A DNA stretch of 64,000 nt, taken from assembly GCF_001514145.1 (NCBI RefSeq), contig NZ_KQ948664.1, positions 116,523 through 180,522 of the forward strand, read 5' to 3'. Within the stretch, counting starts at the first letter, position 1, and each line of letters begins with the position of its first letter. The position numbers and the translations under genes were made by a program. Positions 34,250 to 42,948 of this stretch are shown piece after piece. The notes beneath the pieces were generated by a model. The model saw nothing but the letters and a program-made list of their open reading frames with translations. It was not told the origin of the DNA and made no database searches. The DNA is from Streptomyces canus (GTDB lineage: Bacteria > Actinomycetota > Actinomycetes > Streptomycetales > Streptomycetaceae).

Positions 34250-35188
34250 ATGGCCAAAAGCTCGTACGCACCCTGGGAAACAGGTGGACGCCGAGGGCAC
34301 CCATCGGACAGCCTGACCTGCGTGCCGATTCCTTCCCTCGCCGCTCTTCCCATCCGTCGTCTGACGCTTCGCGATCTCACCGCCTGCGCGGACTTGTCCG
34401 AGGACCGGGGGTGGCCACGCGAGGAGCACAAGTGGGGCCTCCTGCTCGCGGCCGGAAAGGGCTACGGCATCGACGACCCCCACGGAGGGCTCGTCACCGC
34501 CTGCGTGGTCACGGAGTACGGCCCCTACAGCGAGCCCGACCTGGGAGCCATCGGGATGGTGCTGGTCGCCGAACGGCACGCCCGGCAGGGCATCGGTCGT
34601 CGGCTCATGCGTCACGTTCTCTCCGCGATGGGCACCACCCCGCTGACTCTCCACGCGACGCCCTATGGCCGTCCGCTCTACGAGGAACTGGGCTTCAAGC
34701 TGACCGGCCGGGCGGAGATGCTCCAGGGGCACTTCACTCCGGGCGGCCCGGCGTCGACGGTGAGCACGCGTGCGGCCACCGCTGAGGACCTCGCCGCGAT
34801 CCTCCGGCTCGACGAGGAGGTTCTCGGCACGGATCGCACGCACCTCATCACCCGGCTGCCCGCCTTCGCCGACCAGTTGCGCGTGGCCGAGGAGGGCGGC
34901 CGGATCATCGGATACGCGGCCGCCTGGCCGAACATGAACACCCATGTCGTGGGCCCGCTGATCGCCCGTGACACCGATACCGCTCAGGCACTCCTCACCT
35001 CGCTCGCCGCAGGCACCGAGCGTCCACTGCGCACCGACATCGACGTACGACACGAAGAGCTGCGGAAGTGGGCCGGAGAACGCGGTCTGGCGCCGGTCGG
35101 CCTCAACTCGGTCATGACGTACGGAATCCCGGAGCTGCCGGGCGACTGGAGTCGGCGGTTCGCTCCACTGACCGTGGCGGCGCTCTGA
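34250..35188 (+). CDS. GNAT family N-acetyltransferase (two-domain)
   Basis: This protein of up to 312 residues has a GNAT domain with acetyl-CoA loop RHARQGIGRRLM (about residue 115). A second, more divergent half follows (about 170-312). The first about 24 residues are not recognisable, and a GTG at 34322 would start just ahead of the conserved IRRLTLRDL; the start is therefore uncertain. Substrate unknown. Confidence 0.8.
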   Translation: MAKSSYAPWETGGRRGHPSDSLTCVPIPSLAALPIRRLTLRDLTACADLSEDRGWPREEHKWGLLLAAGKGYGIDDPHGGLVTACVVTEYGPYSEPDLGAIGMVLVAERHARQGIGRRLMRHVLSAMGTTPLTLHATPYGRPLYEELGFKLTGRAEMLQGHFTPGGPASTVSTRAATAEDLAAILRLDEEVLGTDRTHLITRLPAFADQLRVAEEGGRIIGYAAAWPNMNTHVVGPLIARDTDTAQALLTSLAAGTERPLRTDIDVRHEELRKWAGERGLAPVGLNSVMTYGIPELPGDWSRRFAPLTVAAL

Positions 35189-35204
35189 GGCACCTCTGTA
35201 CGGC

Positions 35205-35239
35205 GCCGTCGGCTCCCCGGAGTCCGGGAAGCCGACGGC
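35205..35239. terminator. Bidirectional hairpin terminator
   Basis: GCCGTCGGCT pairs with AGCCGACGGC with further pairing inside, midway between the convergent GNAT and MFS genes. Confidence 0.8.
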
Positions 35240-35273
35240 TCCGTCGTAGTGCCTGGCTGCCGGCCAGGTCGGC

Positions 35274-36482
35274 TCAGCGGTGCACTGCGGCCCTCTGCCC
35301 GGCGGGCGTCGCCCCTGTGACCACGGCGCTGGGAACGTTGTCCCGACGCTCCAGTGCAGCCGAGAGGAACGCGAGGAGGAGAGCCCCTGCGGCGAGGGCG
35401 GCGCCCACCCAGTTGGGGGCGGTGTAGCCGAAGCCGGCAGAGATGACCAGGCCACCGAGCCAGGCCGAGAGGGCGTTGCCGAGGTTGAAGGCACCGATGT
35501 TCACGGCTGAGGCCAGCGTGGGGGCGTCGTGCGCCTGGTCGAGAACCCGCTTCTGGAGCGGCGGCACGGCGGCGAAGCCCAGAGCACCGATGAGGGCGAT
35601 CGTGACGCCGGCCAGGACCTTGTGGTGCGCGGTGAGCGTGAAGAGCGCGAGCACGACGGCCAGGGCGCCCAGGGAGACGTACAGCATGGGCATCAGAGCG
35701 CGGTCGGCGTACTTGCCGCCCACGAGGTTGCCGCCGACCATGCCCAGCCCGAAGAGGACAAGCAGCCAGGTCACCGAACTGTCGGCGAAGCCCGTCACGT
35801 GGGTCATCATCGGCGCGATGTAGGTGATGGCGGCGAAGACGCCTCCGAAGCCGAGGACAGTCATCGCCATGGCGAGCAGCACCTGGGCATTCTTGAAGGC
35901 GGCCAGTTCGTGGCGCAGACGCACGCCCTGCGGCCGGGGCATCTCGGGGACGAGCCTGGCGACGCCGATCAGACCGATGACACCGAGGGCCGCGACGATG
36001 GTGAAAGTCAGACGCCAGCCGGCGGTCTGGCCGATCAGCGTGCCGAGCGGGACGCCGACGACATTGGCGACGGTCAGACCGGTGAACATCATCGCGATGG
36101 CTCCGGCCTTCTTGTCCGGGGCCACGAGGTCGGCGGCGACGACCGAGCCGATGCCGAAGAAGGCTCCATGGGCGAGGGAGGCGACCACCCGTCCGATCAG
36201 CATGACGGTGAAGGCCGGGGCGAGGGCGGAGAGCAGATTGCCGACGATGAACAGCCCCATCAGCAGCATCAGCATCCGCTTGCGGGAGACCTTGGTGCCG
36301 AGGGCGGTCATCAGAGGAGCGCCGAGCATGACGCCGAGCGCATAGCCGGTGACCAGGAAGCCCGCGGTGGGGATGGAGACCCCGAAGTCATCCGCGACCT
36401 CGGGCAGCAGCCCCATGATCACAAACTCGGTCGTTCCGATTCCGAAGGCCCCGATCGCGAGAGCCAGAAGCGCGAGCGGCAT
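35274..36482 (-). CDS. MFS transporter, DHA1/AraJ-Cmr type
   Basis: This 402-residue permease has twelve hydrophobic segments. The start MPLALLALAIGAFGIGTTEF and the next TM with LLPEVADDFGVS match the Bcr/AraJ/chloramphenicol-efflux branch of the drug:H+ antiporters. It probably exports a small hydrophobic compound. It stands alone; the gap to the next GNAT gene is about 190 bp and divergent. Confidence 0.88.
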   Translation of the reverse strand: MPLALLALAIGAFGIGTTEFVIMGLLPEVADDFGVSIPTAGFLVTGYALGVMLGAPLMTALGTKVSRKRMLMLLMGLFIVGNLLSALAPAFTVMLIGRVVASLAHGAFFGIGSVVAADLVAPDKKAGAIAMMFTGLTVANVVGVPLGTLIGQTAGWRLTFTIVAALGVIGLIGVARLVPEMPRPQGVRLRHELAAFKNAQVLLAMAMTVLGFGGVFAAITYIAPMMTHVTGFADSSVTWLLVLFGLGMVGGNLVGGKYADRALMPMLYVSLGALAVVLALFTLTAHHKVLAGVTIALIGALGFAAVPPLQKRVLDQAHDAPTLASAVNIGAFNLGNALSAWLGGLVISAGFGYTAPNWVGAALAAGALLLAFLSAALERRDNVPSAVVTGATPAGQRAAVHR

Positions 36483-36671
36483 GGGGGTGACACCTTCCCA
36501 GACGATTGCAGGAGCGTGTTGCGCACGGAAACAATAATTGCAGGCGCTCTATATCTACAAGCGATGACTATCCTGGCATGCTTGTGGGCCGAACAAGCCC
36601 GCCCCACACCCTCGAGTCCCTCCGCGCACCCTGCAGTGCCCGCACATGAGCACCCGACATAGGGTGCAGCC

Positions 36672-37124
36672 ATGGGAGATCTTGAAATTCGGCCCGCCGC
36701 GCTGCAGGACCTCTCCGCGATCGTCGGCATGCTTGCCGACGACCCCCTGGGCGCCCAGCGCGAGTCGCCGGACGACCTGGCGCCGTATATGAACGCGCTG
36801 GAGCGCCTCTCCTCCGACCCGAACCAGCATCTGGTCGTCGCCACGCGGGAGGGTCGTGTGGTCGGCACGCTTCAGCTCACGGTCGTTCCGGGACTGTCGC
36901 GGCGCGGTGCCACCAGATCGATCATCGAAGGGGTACGCATCCACGCCGACGAGCGTGGCAGTGGACTCGGGACCCGGCTCATCGAGTGGGCGATCGAGGA
37001 ATCCCGGCATCAGAACTGCCAGTTGGTGCAGCTGACGTCTGACACCACACGCGCGGACGCCCACCGCTTCTACGAGCGGCTAGGTTTCACGGCCTCACAC
37101 GTGGGCTTCAAGCTGGCCCTGTAA
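36672..37124 (+). CDS. GNAT family N-acetyltransferase
   Basis: This 150-residue single-domain acetyltransferase carries the acetyl-CoA-binding loop RIHADERGSGLGTRLIEW (about residue 95) and the closing TRADAHRFYERLGF (about 130). It is complete and of standard size. Substrate unknown. A 54-bp palindrome containing parS follows its stop. Confidence 0.88.
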   Translation: MGDLEIRPAALQDLSAIVGMLADDPLGAQRESPDDLAPYMNALERLSSDPNQHLVVATREGRVVGTLQLTVVPGLSRRGATRSIIEGVRIHADERGSGLGTRLIEWAIEESRHQNCQLVQLTSDTTRADAHRFYERLGFTASHVGFKLAL

Positions 37125-37149
37125 TCCTCCCCCCATGGCCTACTCGTTC

Positions 37150-37203
37150 GCCGCATGGCAAGGCGCCCTGTTTCACGTGAAACAGGGCGCCTTGCCATGC
37201 GGC
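37150..37203. terminator. 54-bp perfect palindrome centred on parS
   Basis: Every base from 37150 to 37203 pairs with its mirror position; the centre (37176/37177) is the centre of a parS site. It lies between the convergent GNAT and serine hydrolase genes, where a bidirectional terminator would be expected, so RNA from either strand can form a 27-bp stem. Confidence 0.9.
37170..37183. other. parS site at the centre of a long palindrome
   Basis: GTTTCACGTGAAAC is flanked on both sides by 20 bp of perfect inverted repeat. Confidence 0.92.
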
Positions 37204-37217
37204 TCGGGCAGGGGCGT

Positions 37218-38603
37218 CTAGCCGATGCCTCGCCACCCCTCCGCATCGACTCCACCCGGCACGGAAGACCCCTCGTCGTACGGCTGCCGAGTGAAGACGA
37301 ACGAGCCGAGGTCGAGATGGTCCACGGACCCGTCAGGCCGCCGTACGGCCTTCAAGAGCTCCCCATGGAAGTAGCCCTCCAGCCCGGTCCAGGTGCCGTC
37401 GCCGTTGGCCCGGAATCGCGAGCGCCGACCTGTGCCCGACAACGGCTCCAGCGAGGCGAGTCCGTCCGCAGTCAGCCGTAGGGCGAATCCGTTCGTTCCC
37501 CAGTACCACTGACCCGCCAACTCCAATGAGGGCGAATCGGCTTCGCGCATCGGGCTCCAGGGCTCGGGGATTCTGGGTTCGGCCTCGGCGACGATCCGTA
37601 CGAGATCGGCCCCTACGACGGACAGCAGCGGGCCGGAGGTGCAGTTGGCCAGCACCACTGCGGCCACGTCGTCCGCCACACCGATCGTGAGATTCGCCAG
37701 GAAGCCGGGCAGCGAGCCCGAATGGCCCACGAGCAGTCGCCCGTCGCGGTGCTGGACCTGCAATCCGAGCCCGTAAGAAGCGCCGTCAGCGAGATCCCCC
37801 ATCCCGGCCGGAGCCGCGGGCATACGCATTTCCCTCACGGTCTCCGCACTCAGTACTCGATCGTCGCCGTTGGTGAGGAAGACCGCGAATCGGGCCAAGT
37901 CAGCAGTGGTGGACCAAAGTTGCCCCGCGGGAGCCATCCGTCCGAGGTCCTCCGAGGGTTCGGGCAGCATCACATCGGCCCACGGATGTACTGCCCAGCC
38001 GCCCGCATGCGGCGCTTCCGGGTGGACGCTCGTGCGGTCGAGGCTCAGAGGCTCGAGCACTTCACGTCGGAGCACCTCCTCCCACGGAGCCCCGCGCAGC
38101 TTCTCGACGAGTGCGCCCAGCAGGGTGTACCCGGGGTTCGAGTAGTGGAAGCGGCGTCCGACGGGGTGCATAAAGGGCTGCTCGCCCAGTACGTCGGCGA
38201 TTTCCGGGCGCAGTCCCCCGGAGGTGCGTTCCCACCACGGTGCGGGAGATTCGGCCGCCAATCCACTGGTGTGGGCGAGCAGTTCGGCCACGGTGGCCTC
38301 CCCCGCTCCCGTGCCGGACACATGCTTCTCCAGGGGGTCACCGAGGTCGAGCAGTCCCTCGTCCCGCAGTCGCATGACGAGAACGGCGGTGAAGGTCTTG
38401 GTGATCGACCCGATGCGGTACTGCACGTTCTCGTCCGGGCCGTGCCCGTCCACCGAGGTACGCGAACCGTGCCACACCGTCCGTCCGCCCCGCACGACCG
38501 CCGCTACCAGCGACGGTGCCCGCCCTTCGGCCTGGGCCACGGCGATCCGGTGCAGCAACGCCCTGCGCGTACCGGGAAGCAGCTCTCCCTGAGATGTCGT
38601 CAT
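37218..38603 (-). CDS. Serine hydrolase, beta-lactamase/class C PBP-like
   Basis: This 461-residue protein has the motifs of the serine beta-lactamase-like family: SITK (S-x-x-K, about residue 67), YSNPGY (Y-x-N, about 150) and VGHSGSLPG (H-x-G, about 295). It has no signal peptide, so it is probably cytoplasmic, as are many esterases and D-amino-peptidases of this group. The last about 110 residues form a separate beta-rich part. The actual substrate (peptide, ester, beta-lactam) is open. Confidence 0.85.
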   Translation of the reverse strand: MTTSQGELLPGTRRALLHRIAVAQAEGRAPSLVAAVVRGGRTVWHGSRTSVDGHGPDENVQYRIGSITKTFTAVLVMRLRDEGLLDLGDPLEKHVSGTGAGEATVAELLAHTSGLAAESPAPWWERTSGGLRPEIADVLGEQPFMHPVGRRFHYSNPGYTLLGALVEKLRGAPWEEVLRREVLEPLSLDRTSVHPEAPHAGGWAVHPWADVMLPEPSEDLGRMAPAGQLWSTTADLARFAVFLTNGDDRVLSAETVREMRMPAAPAGMGDLADGASYGLGLQVQHRDGRLLVGHSGSLPGFLANLTIGVADDVAAVVLANCTSGPLLSVVGADLVRIVAEAEPRIPEPWSPMREADSPSLELAGQWYWGTNGFALRLTADGLASLEPLSGTGRRSRFRANGDGTWTGLEGYFHGELLKAVRRPDGSVDHLDLGSFVFTRQPYDEGSSVPGGVDAEGWRGIG

Positions 38604-38758
38604 GCCCCCAGTCCATCCCGCCGGGGATGCGGACGTCGACTTCTTTAGCCCCGTGGGCCTTGCAGGGAATCGAGGGCCGATGCCCGGATCACGCCCGGGT
38701 CAACACCGCGTCGAACGCTCGGCGGACCTGGGCGGCAATGACCGGTGGGTCCCGGACA

Positions 38759-40237
38759 TCAGGTCTGCGCCATGTCCACGAAGCGCGAGTAGTGGCCCTG
38801 GAAGGCGACAGTGATCGTCGCCGTCGGGCCGTTTCGGTGCTTGCCCACGATGATGTCGGCCTCGCCGGCGCGCGGTGACTCCTTCTCGTAGGCGTCCTCG
38901 CGGTGCAGCAGAATCACCATGTCGGCGTCCTGCTCGATGGAGCCGGACTCACGCAGGTCGGACACCATCGGCTTCTTGTCCGTACGCTGCTCGGGACCAC
39001 GGTTGAGCTGGGAGAGCGCGATCACCGGGACCTCGAGCTCCTTGGCCAGGAGCTTGAGGTTACGGGACATGTCCGAGACCTCCTGCTGACGGCTCTCGGA
39101 GCGCTTGGAACCACCGGCCTGCATCAGCTGCAGATAGTCGATGATCACGAGCTTGATGTCGTTGCGCTGCTTCAGCCGCCGGCACTTCGCCCGGATCTCC
39201 ATCATCGACAGGTTCGGGGAGTCGTCGATGTAGAGGGGCGCGGAGGACACCTCGGGCATTCGGCGCGCCAGCCGGGTCCAGTCCTCGTCCGTCATGGTGC
39301 CCGAACGCATGTGGTGCAGGGCCACACGCGCTTCCGCCGACAGGAGTCGCATCGCGATCTCGTTGCGCCCCATTTCGAGGGAGAAGATGACACTGGCCAG
39401 GTTGTGCTTGATGGAGGCCGCGCGGGCGAAGTCCAGCGCGAGGGTGGACTTGCCCATGGCGGGACGGGCGGCGATGACGATCATCTGGCCCGGGTGCAGG
39501 CCGTTGGTGAGCGAGTCGAGGTCCGTGAAACCGGTGGGCACACCGGTCATCTCGCCGCTGCGCGAGCCGATCGCCTCGATCTCGTCGAGCGCGCCCTCCA
39601 TGATGTCGCCGAGCGGCAGATAATCCTCGCTCGTGCGCTGCTCGGTGACCGCGTAGATCTCGGCCTGGGCACGGTTGACGATCTCGTCGACGTCGTCGTC
39701 GGCCGCGTATCCCATCTGGGTGATGCGCGTCCCCGCCTCGACCAGGCGCCGCAGGACAGCGCGCTCGTGGACGATTTCCGCGTAGTACTCGGCGTTCGCC
39801 GCCGTCGGCACGGTCTGGACGAGGGTGTGCAGATACGATGCGCCGCCGACCTTGTTGATCTCACCGCGCTTGGTGAGCTCGGCGGCGATCGTGATGGGGT
39901 CGGCCGGCTCACCCTTGGCATAGACGTCCAGGATCGCCTGGAAGATCGTCTCGTGGGCGGGCTTGTAGAAGTCGTGGCCCTTGATGACCTCGACGACGTC
40001 CGCGATGGCGTCCTTGGACAGGAGCATGCCGCCGAGGACGGACTGCTCGGCATCCAGGTCCTGGGGCGGGACCCTCTCGAAGGCCGTGCCTCCGCCGTCC
40101 CACTCTCCGGTGTCCCTGCCGCGGTCGTGCTGTTCGTCTCGGCCCCGGCCTCCGTCGCCGCGGCGACGCGAGGAAGGCAGACGATCACTGGGACCGCTGT
40201 CGGCCCAGGGGTCGTCCAAGGGCTCGGAAATGCTCAC
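38759..40237 (-). CDS. dnaB: Replicative DNA helicase DnaB
   Basis: This 492-residue hexameric helicase unwinds DNA at the replication fork. The N-terminal domain begins at about residue 55 (PPQDLDAEQSVLGGMLLSKD). The RecA-like domain has Walker A ARPAMGKSTLALDFA (about 240), Walker B IIDYLQLM and the arginine-finger end. The about 50-residue Asp/Arg-rich N-terminal extension is typical of streptomycete DnaB. GTG at 40237 follows GGAGGAGG; an upstream in-frame start is less likely. It is separated from rplI by a divergent MATE gene. Confidence 0.97.
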   Translation of the reverse strand: MSISEPLDDPWADSGPSDRLPSSRRRGDGGRGRDEQHDRGRDTGEWDGGGTAFERVPPQDLDAEQSVLGGMLLSKDAIADVVEVIKGHDFYKPAHETIFQAILDVYAKGEPADPITIAAELTKRGEINKVGGASYLHTLVQTVPTAANAEYYAEIVHERAVLRRLVEAGTRITQMGYAADDDVDEIVNRAQAEIYAVTEQRTSEDYLPLGDIMEGALDEIEAIGSRSGEMTGVPTGFTDLDSLTNGLHPGQMIVIAARPAMGKSTLALDFARAASIKHNLASVIFSLEMGRNEIAMRLLSAEARVALHHMRSGTMTDEDWTRLARRMPEVSSAPLYIDDSPNLSMMEIRAKCRRLKQRNDIKLVIIDYLQLMQAGGSKRSESRQQEVSDMSRNLKLLAKELEVPVIALSQLNRGPEQRTDKKPMVSDLRESGSIEQDADMVILLHREDAYEKESPRAGEADIIVGKHRNGPTATITVAFQGHYSRFVDMAQT

Positions 40238-40419
40238 CGAGCCACCTCCTCCCGTCCGCCGAGCGGACCTCGCCGTGCTTCTCAGTTCTACGGCACGGCA
40301 CTGACAAATGAGACGCCCAACTCCGGTTCTGGCGCGTCGGTTTTGTGCTGATTTCCAGGCCGACGAACGGAGCGGGCGCCGGACCACGGTAGGCCCGTCG
40401 GCACCGTCAGCCAATCTGG

Positions 40420-40682
40420 TTATCCACAGGCCATGTGGACGACGGCCCGGATGCTGTGGAGAACTCCGCAAAACCTGTGCACGACTCGGTGGACAGGCCT
40501 GTGAACAAGCTGGGCCTCAACCTCAAAGAGGCCACTTGACCTGCACCTTCGCCGTCCACCGGCTGTGCAGAAGAAAAACTTTCCCGGTCGGCTCAAGATC
40601 AGTTCGAACTGTACACAGCAGTGCACACCCCCCGAACACAGGTAAGGGTCTAATCTTCATTGCATCCATTACCTGTGGACGA
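40420..40682. other. DnaA-box cluster in the dnaB-MATE intergenic region
   Basis: The 459-bp divergent gap holds TTATCCACA at 40420-40428 (plus), TCGTCCACA at 40434-40442 (minus), TTCTCCACA at 40455-40463 (minus) and another TCGTCCACA at 40674-40682 (minus). All fit the relaxed Streptomyces DnaA box (Y-Y-V-TCCACA). The first three fall in 44 bp. TTGTTCACA at 40500-40508 (minus) is a weaker match. The rest of the gap shows nothing else. Confidence 0.5.
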
Positions 40683-40696
40683 TTAGATTGGTGCAC

Positions 40697-42034
40697 ATGA
40701 CACAGGCGTCCGCGACCCCCAAAGCCACTCGGCGACAGCACGACCGCGAGATCGTCGCACTCGCCGTTCCGGCCTTCGGCGCGCTCGTCGCCGAGCCTCT
40801 CTTCGTCATGGCCGACAGCGCGATCGTCGGCCATCTCGGCACCGCCCAACTTGCCGGTCTCGGCATCGCCTCAGCCCTTCTCACGACGGCCGTCAGCATC
40901 TTCGTCTTCCTCGCCTACGCCACCACGGCCGCCGTCGCCCGCCGCGTGGGAGCCGGAGACCTCCAGGCCGCCATCCGCCAGGGCATGGACGGCATCTGGC
41001 TGGCACTGCTGCTCGGTGCCGCCGTCATCGCCGTCGTCCTGCCCGCCGCTCCGTCGATCGTGGAGCTCTTCGGTGCCTCCGACACAGCAGCCCCCTACGC
41101 GACCACGTACCTGCGGATCTCCGCCCTCGGCATCCCGGCCATGCTGGTCGTGCTCGCTTCGACCGGAGTACTCCGCGGCCTGCAGAACACCAAGACCCCG
41201 CTCTACGTGGCCATCGCCGGCTTCGCAGCCAACGCCGTCCTCAACGTAGGCCTCGTCTATGGCGCCGGCCTCGGCATAGCCGGCTCCGCCTGGGGCACGG
41301 TCATCGCGCAGTGCGGCATGGCCGCCGCCTATCTCGTGGTCGTCGTTCGCGGTGCGCGCAGGCACGGTGCCTCCCTGCGCCCCGATGCCTTGGGGATCAG
41401 AGCCTCCGCCCAAGCCGGCGTGCCTCTGCTGGTCCGCACGCTCTCCCTAAGGGCGATCCTCATGATCGCCACGGCTGTCGCAGCTCGCCTGGGTGATGCC
41501 GACATCGCCGCCCACCAGATCATCCTGTCCCTGTGGAGCCTGCTCGCCTTCGCACTCGACGCCATCGCCATCGCCGGGCAGGCCATCATCGGACGCTATC
41601 TGGGCGCTGATGACACCGACGGTGCCCGTCAGGCATGCCGTCGGATGGTGGAGTGGGGGATCGCGGTCGGAGTCGCTCTCGGCGTACTGGTCGTGCTCTC
41701 CCGACCGCTGTTCCTTCCCTTGTTCACCGGTGACTCCACGGTCAAGGACGCCGCGCTGCCCGCTCTAGTGATCGTGGCTCTCTCCCAGCCGATCTCCGGT
41801 GTCGTCTTCGTTCTGGACGGCGTACTCATGGGTGCCGGAGACGGCCCCTACCTGGCCAAGGCAATGATCCTGACTCTGGTGGTCTTCGCCCCTGTCGCCC
41901 TGCTCGTCCCCGCGCTGGGCGGTGGACTGACCGCTCTCTGGGCCGCCATGACCCTGATGATGACGGTACGGATGCTGACGCTGTGGCTGCGGTCCCGCTC
42001 GGGGCGCTGGTTGGTGACAGGTGCTACACGTTGA
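40697..42034 (+). CDS. MATE family efflux transporter
   Basis: This 445-residue membrane protein has twelve hydrophobic segments in two similar halves. VALAVPAFGALVAEPLFVMADSA-like opening (ALAVPAFGALVAEPLFVMAD) is the MATE hallmark, with DSAIVGHLG just after. It exports cationic compounds using a Na+ or H+ gradient. ATG at 40697 is used because upstream in-frame TTG/GTG codons are poorer. It runs opposite to rplI and dnaB and splits what in many bacteria is one rpsF-ssb-rpsR-rplI-dnaB block. Two parS sites follow its stop. Confidence 0.92.
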   Translation: MTQASATPKATRRQHDREIVALAVPAFGALVAEPLFVMADSAIVGHLGTAQLAGLGIASALLTTAVSIFVFLAYATTAAVARRVGAGDLQAAIRQGMDGIWLALLLGAAVIAVVLPAAPSIVELFGASDTAAPYATTYLRISALGIPAMLVVLASTGVLRGLQNTKTPLYVAIAGFAANAVLNVGLVYGAGLGIAGSAWGTVIAQCGMAAAYLVVVVRGARRHGASLRPDALGIRASAQAGVPLLVRTLSLRAILMIATAVAARLGDADIAAHQIILSLWSLLAFALDAIAIAGQAIIGRYLGADDTDGARQACRRMVEWGIAVGVALGVLVVLSRPLFLPLFTGDSTVKDAALPALVIVALSQPISGVVFVLDGVLMGAGDGPYLAKAMILTLVVFAPVALLVPALGGGLTALWAAMTLMMTVRMLTLWLRSRSGRWLVTGATR

Positions 42035-42036
42035 CC

Positions 42037-42050
42037 GTTTCACGTGAAAC
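42037..42050. other. parS site, first of a tandem pair
   Basis: GTTTCACGTGAAAC starts only two bases after the MATE stop codon. It is part of a 22-bp direct repeat TGACCGTTTCACGTGAAACATG shared with the next site. Confidence 0.92.
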
Positions 42051-42073
42051 ATGCCCAGGCGGCCGCACTGACC

Positions 42074-42087
42074 GTTTCACGTGAAAC
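42074..42087. other. parS site, second of a tandem pair
   Basis: This perfect parS is 37 bp from the first copy. The surrounding 22 bp repeat the first copy exactly (42032-42053 and 42069-42090). Confidence 0.92.
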
Positions 42088-42114
42088 ATGGCGCGCCCCG
42101 GTTGGGAGCAGATA

Positions 42115-42148
42115 GAAGGGGCCGCACCCCAGCGGGTGCGGCCCCTTC
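42115..42148. terminator. Bidirectional terminator hairpin
   Basis: GAAGGGGCCGCACCC and GGGTGCGGCCCCTTC pair over 15 bp around a four-base loop. It lies between the converging MATE and rplI genes. Confidence 0.9.
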
Positions 42149-42188
42149 TCAGCTGATCAGCCGAAGCTGCTCCAGCCAGACGCAGCGA

Positions 42189-42635
42189 TCAGGCCGCGAC
42201 GACCTCGATGCTGACCTTGGCGGCAACCTCGGGGTGCAGACGCACGGACGTCTCGTGAGCGCCCAGGGTCTTGATCGGCGAGCCCAGCTCGATGCGGCGC
42301 TTGTCGACCTCGGGGCCACCGGAAGCCTTGATCGCGGAAGCGACGTCGGCGGGGGTGACGGAACCGAAGAGACGACCGGCGTCGCCGGAGCGGACGGCCA
42401 GACGGACCTTGACACCCTCGAGCTGGGCCTTCACGGCGTTGGCCTGCTCGATGGTCTGGATCTCGTGGATCTTGCGAGCACGACGGATCTGCTCGACGTC
42501 CTTCTCGCCACCCTTGGTCCAACGGATCGCGAAGTTCCGCGGGATCAGGTAGTTGCGAGCGTAACCGTCCTTGACGTCGACGACGTCGCCCGCGGCACCG
42601 AGGCCGGAGACCTCGTGGGTGAGGATGATCTTCAT
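42189..42635 (-). CDS. rplI: Large ribosomal subunit protein bL9
   Basis: This 148-residue protein is a structural component of the 50S subunit. MKIILTHEVSGLGAAGDVVD and KDGYARNYLIPRNFA are the L9 signature at the N-terminus; a long helix and C-terminal globular domain follow. It is last in the rpsF-ssb-rpsR-rplI operon, 18 bp after rpsR. Confidence 0.98.
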   Translation of the reverse strand: MKIILTHEVSGLGAAGDVVDVKDGYARNYLIPRNFAIRWTKGGEKDVEQIRRARKIHEIQTIEQANAVKAQLEGVKVRLAVRSGDAGRLFGSVTPADVASAIKASGGPEVDKRRIELGSPIKTLGAHETSVRLHPEVAAKVSIEVVAA

Positions 42636-42653
42636 TAGTCGGTCACCCTTCCC

Positions 42654-42890
42654 TTATCGCGCGGTGGACGTGTAGGGCAGCAGCGCCATCTCACGGCTGT
42701 TCTTGACGGCCGTGGCGACGTCACGCTGGTGCTGCGTGCAGTTGCCGGTCACGCGGCGGGCACGGATCTTGCCGCGGTCGGAAATGAACTTCCGCAGCAT
42801 GTTCGTGTCCTTGTAGTCCACGTACGTGACCTTGTCCTTGCAAAAAGCGCAGACCTTCTTCTTAGGCTTGCGCACAGGCGGCTTCGCCAT
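42654..42890 (-). CDS. rpsR: Small ribosomal subunit protein bS18 (zinc-ribbon form)
   Basis: This 78-residue 30S protein has CAFC near the N-terminus and a third Cys in GNCTQHQRD, so it is the cysteine-containing, zinc-binding form. Streptomycetes often have a second, Cys-free S18 controlled by Zur elsewhere. The rest (DTNMLRKFISDRGKIRARR) is typical S18. It lies between ssb and rplI. Confidence 0.97.
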   Translation of the reverse strand: MAKPPVRKPKKKVCAFCKDKVTYVDYKDTNMLRKFISDRGKIRARRVTGNCTQHQRDVATAVKNSREMALLPYTSTAR

Positions 42891-42948
42891 GGTGTTTCTC
42901 CTGTGTGATCAAGAAGTGTGGGTACGACCCACCCTCCGGCCCGAGGGC

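Noticed and set aside
40238..40696. The dnaB upstream gap as a replication origin
   Set aside because: Only four DnaA boxes are present, whereas Streptomyces oriC has many and lies between dnaA and dnaN, genes absent from the window.
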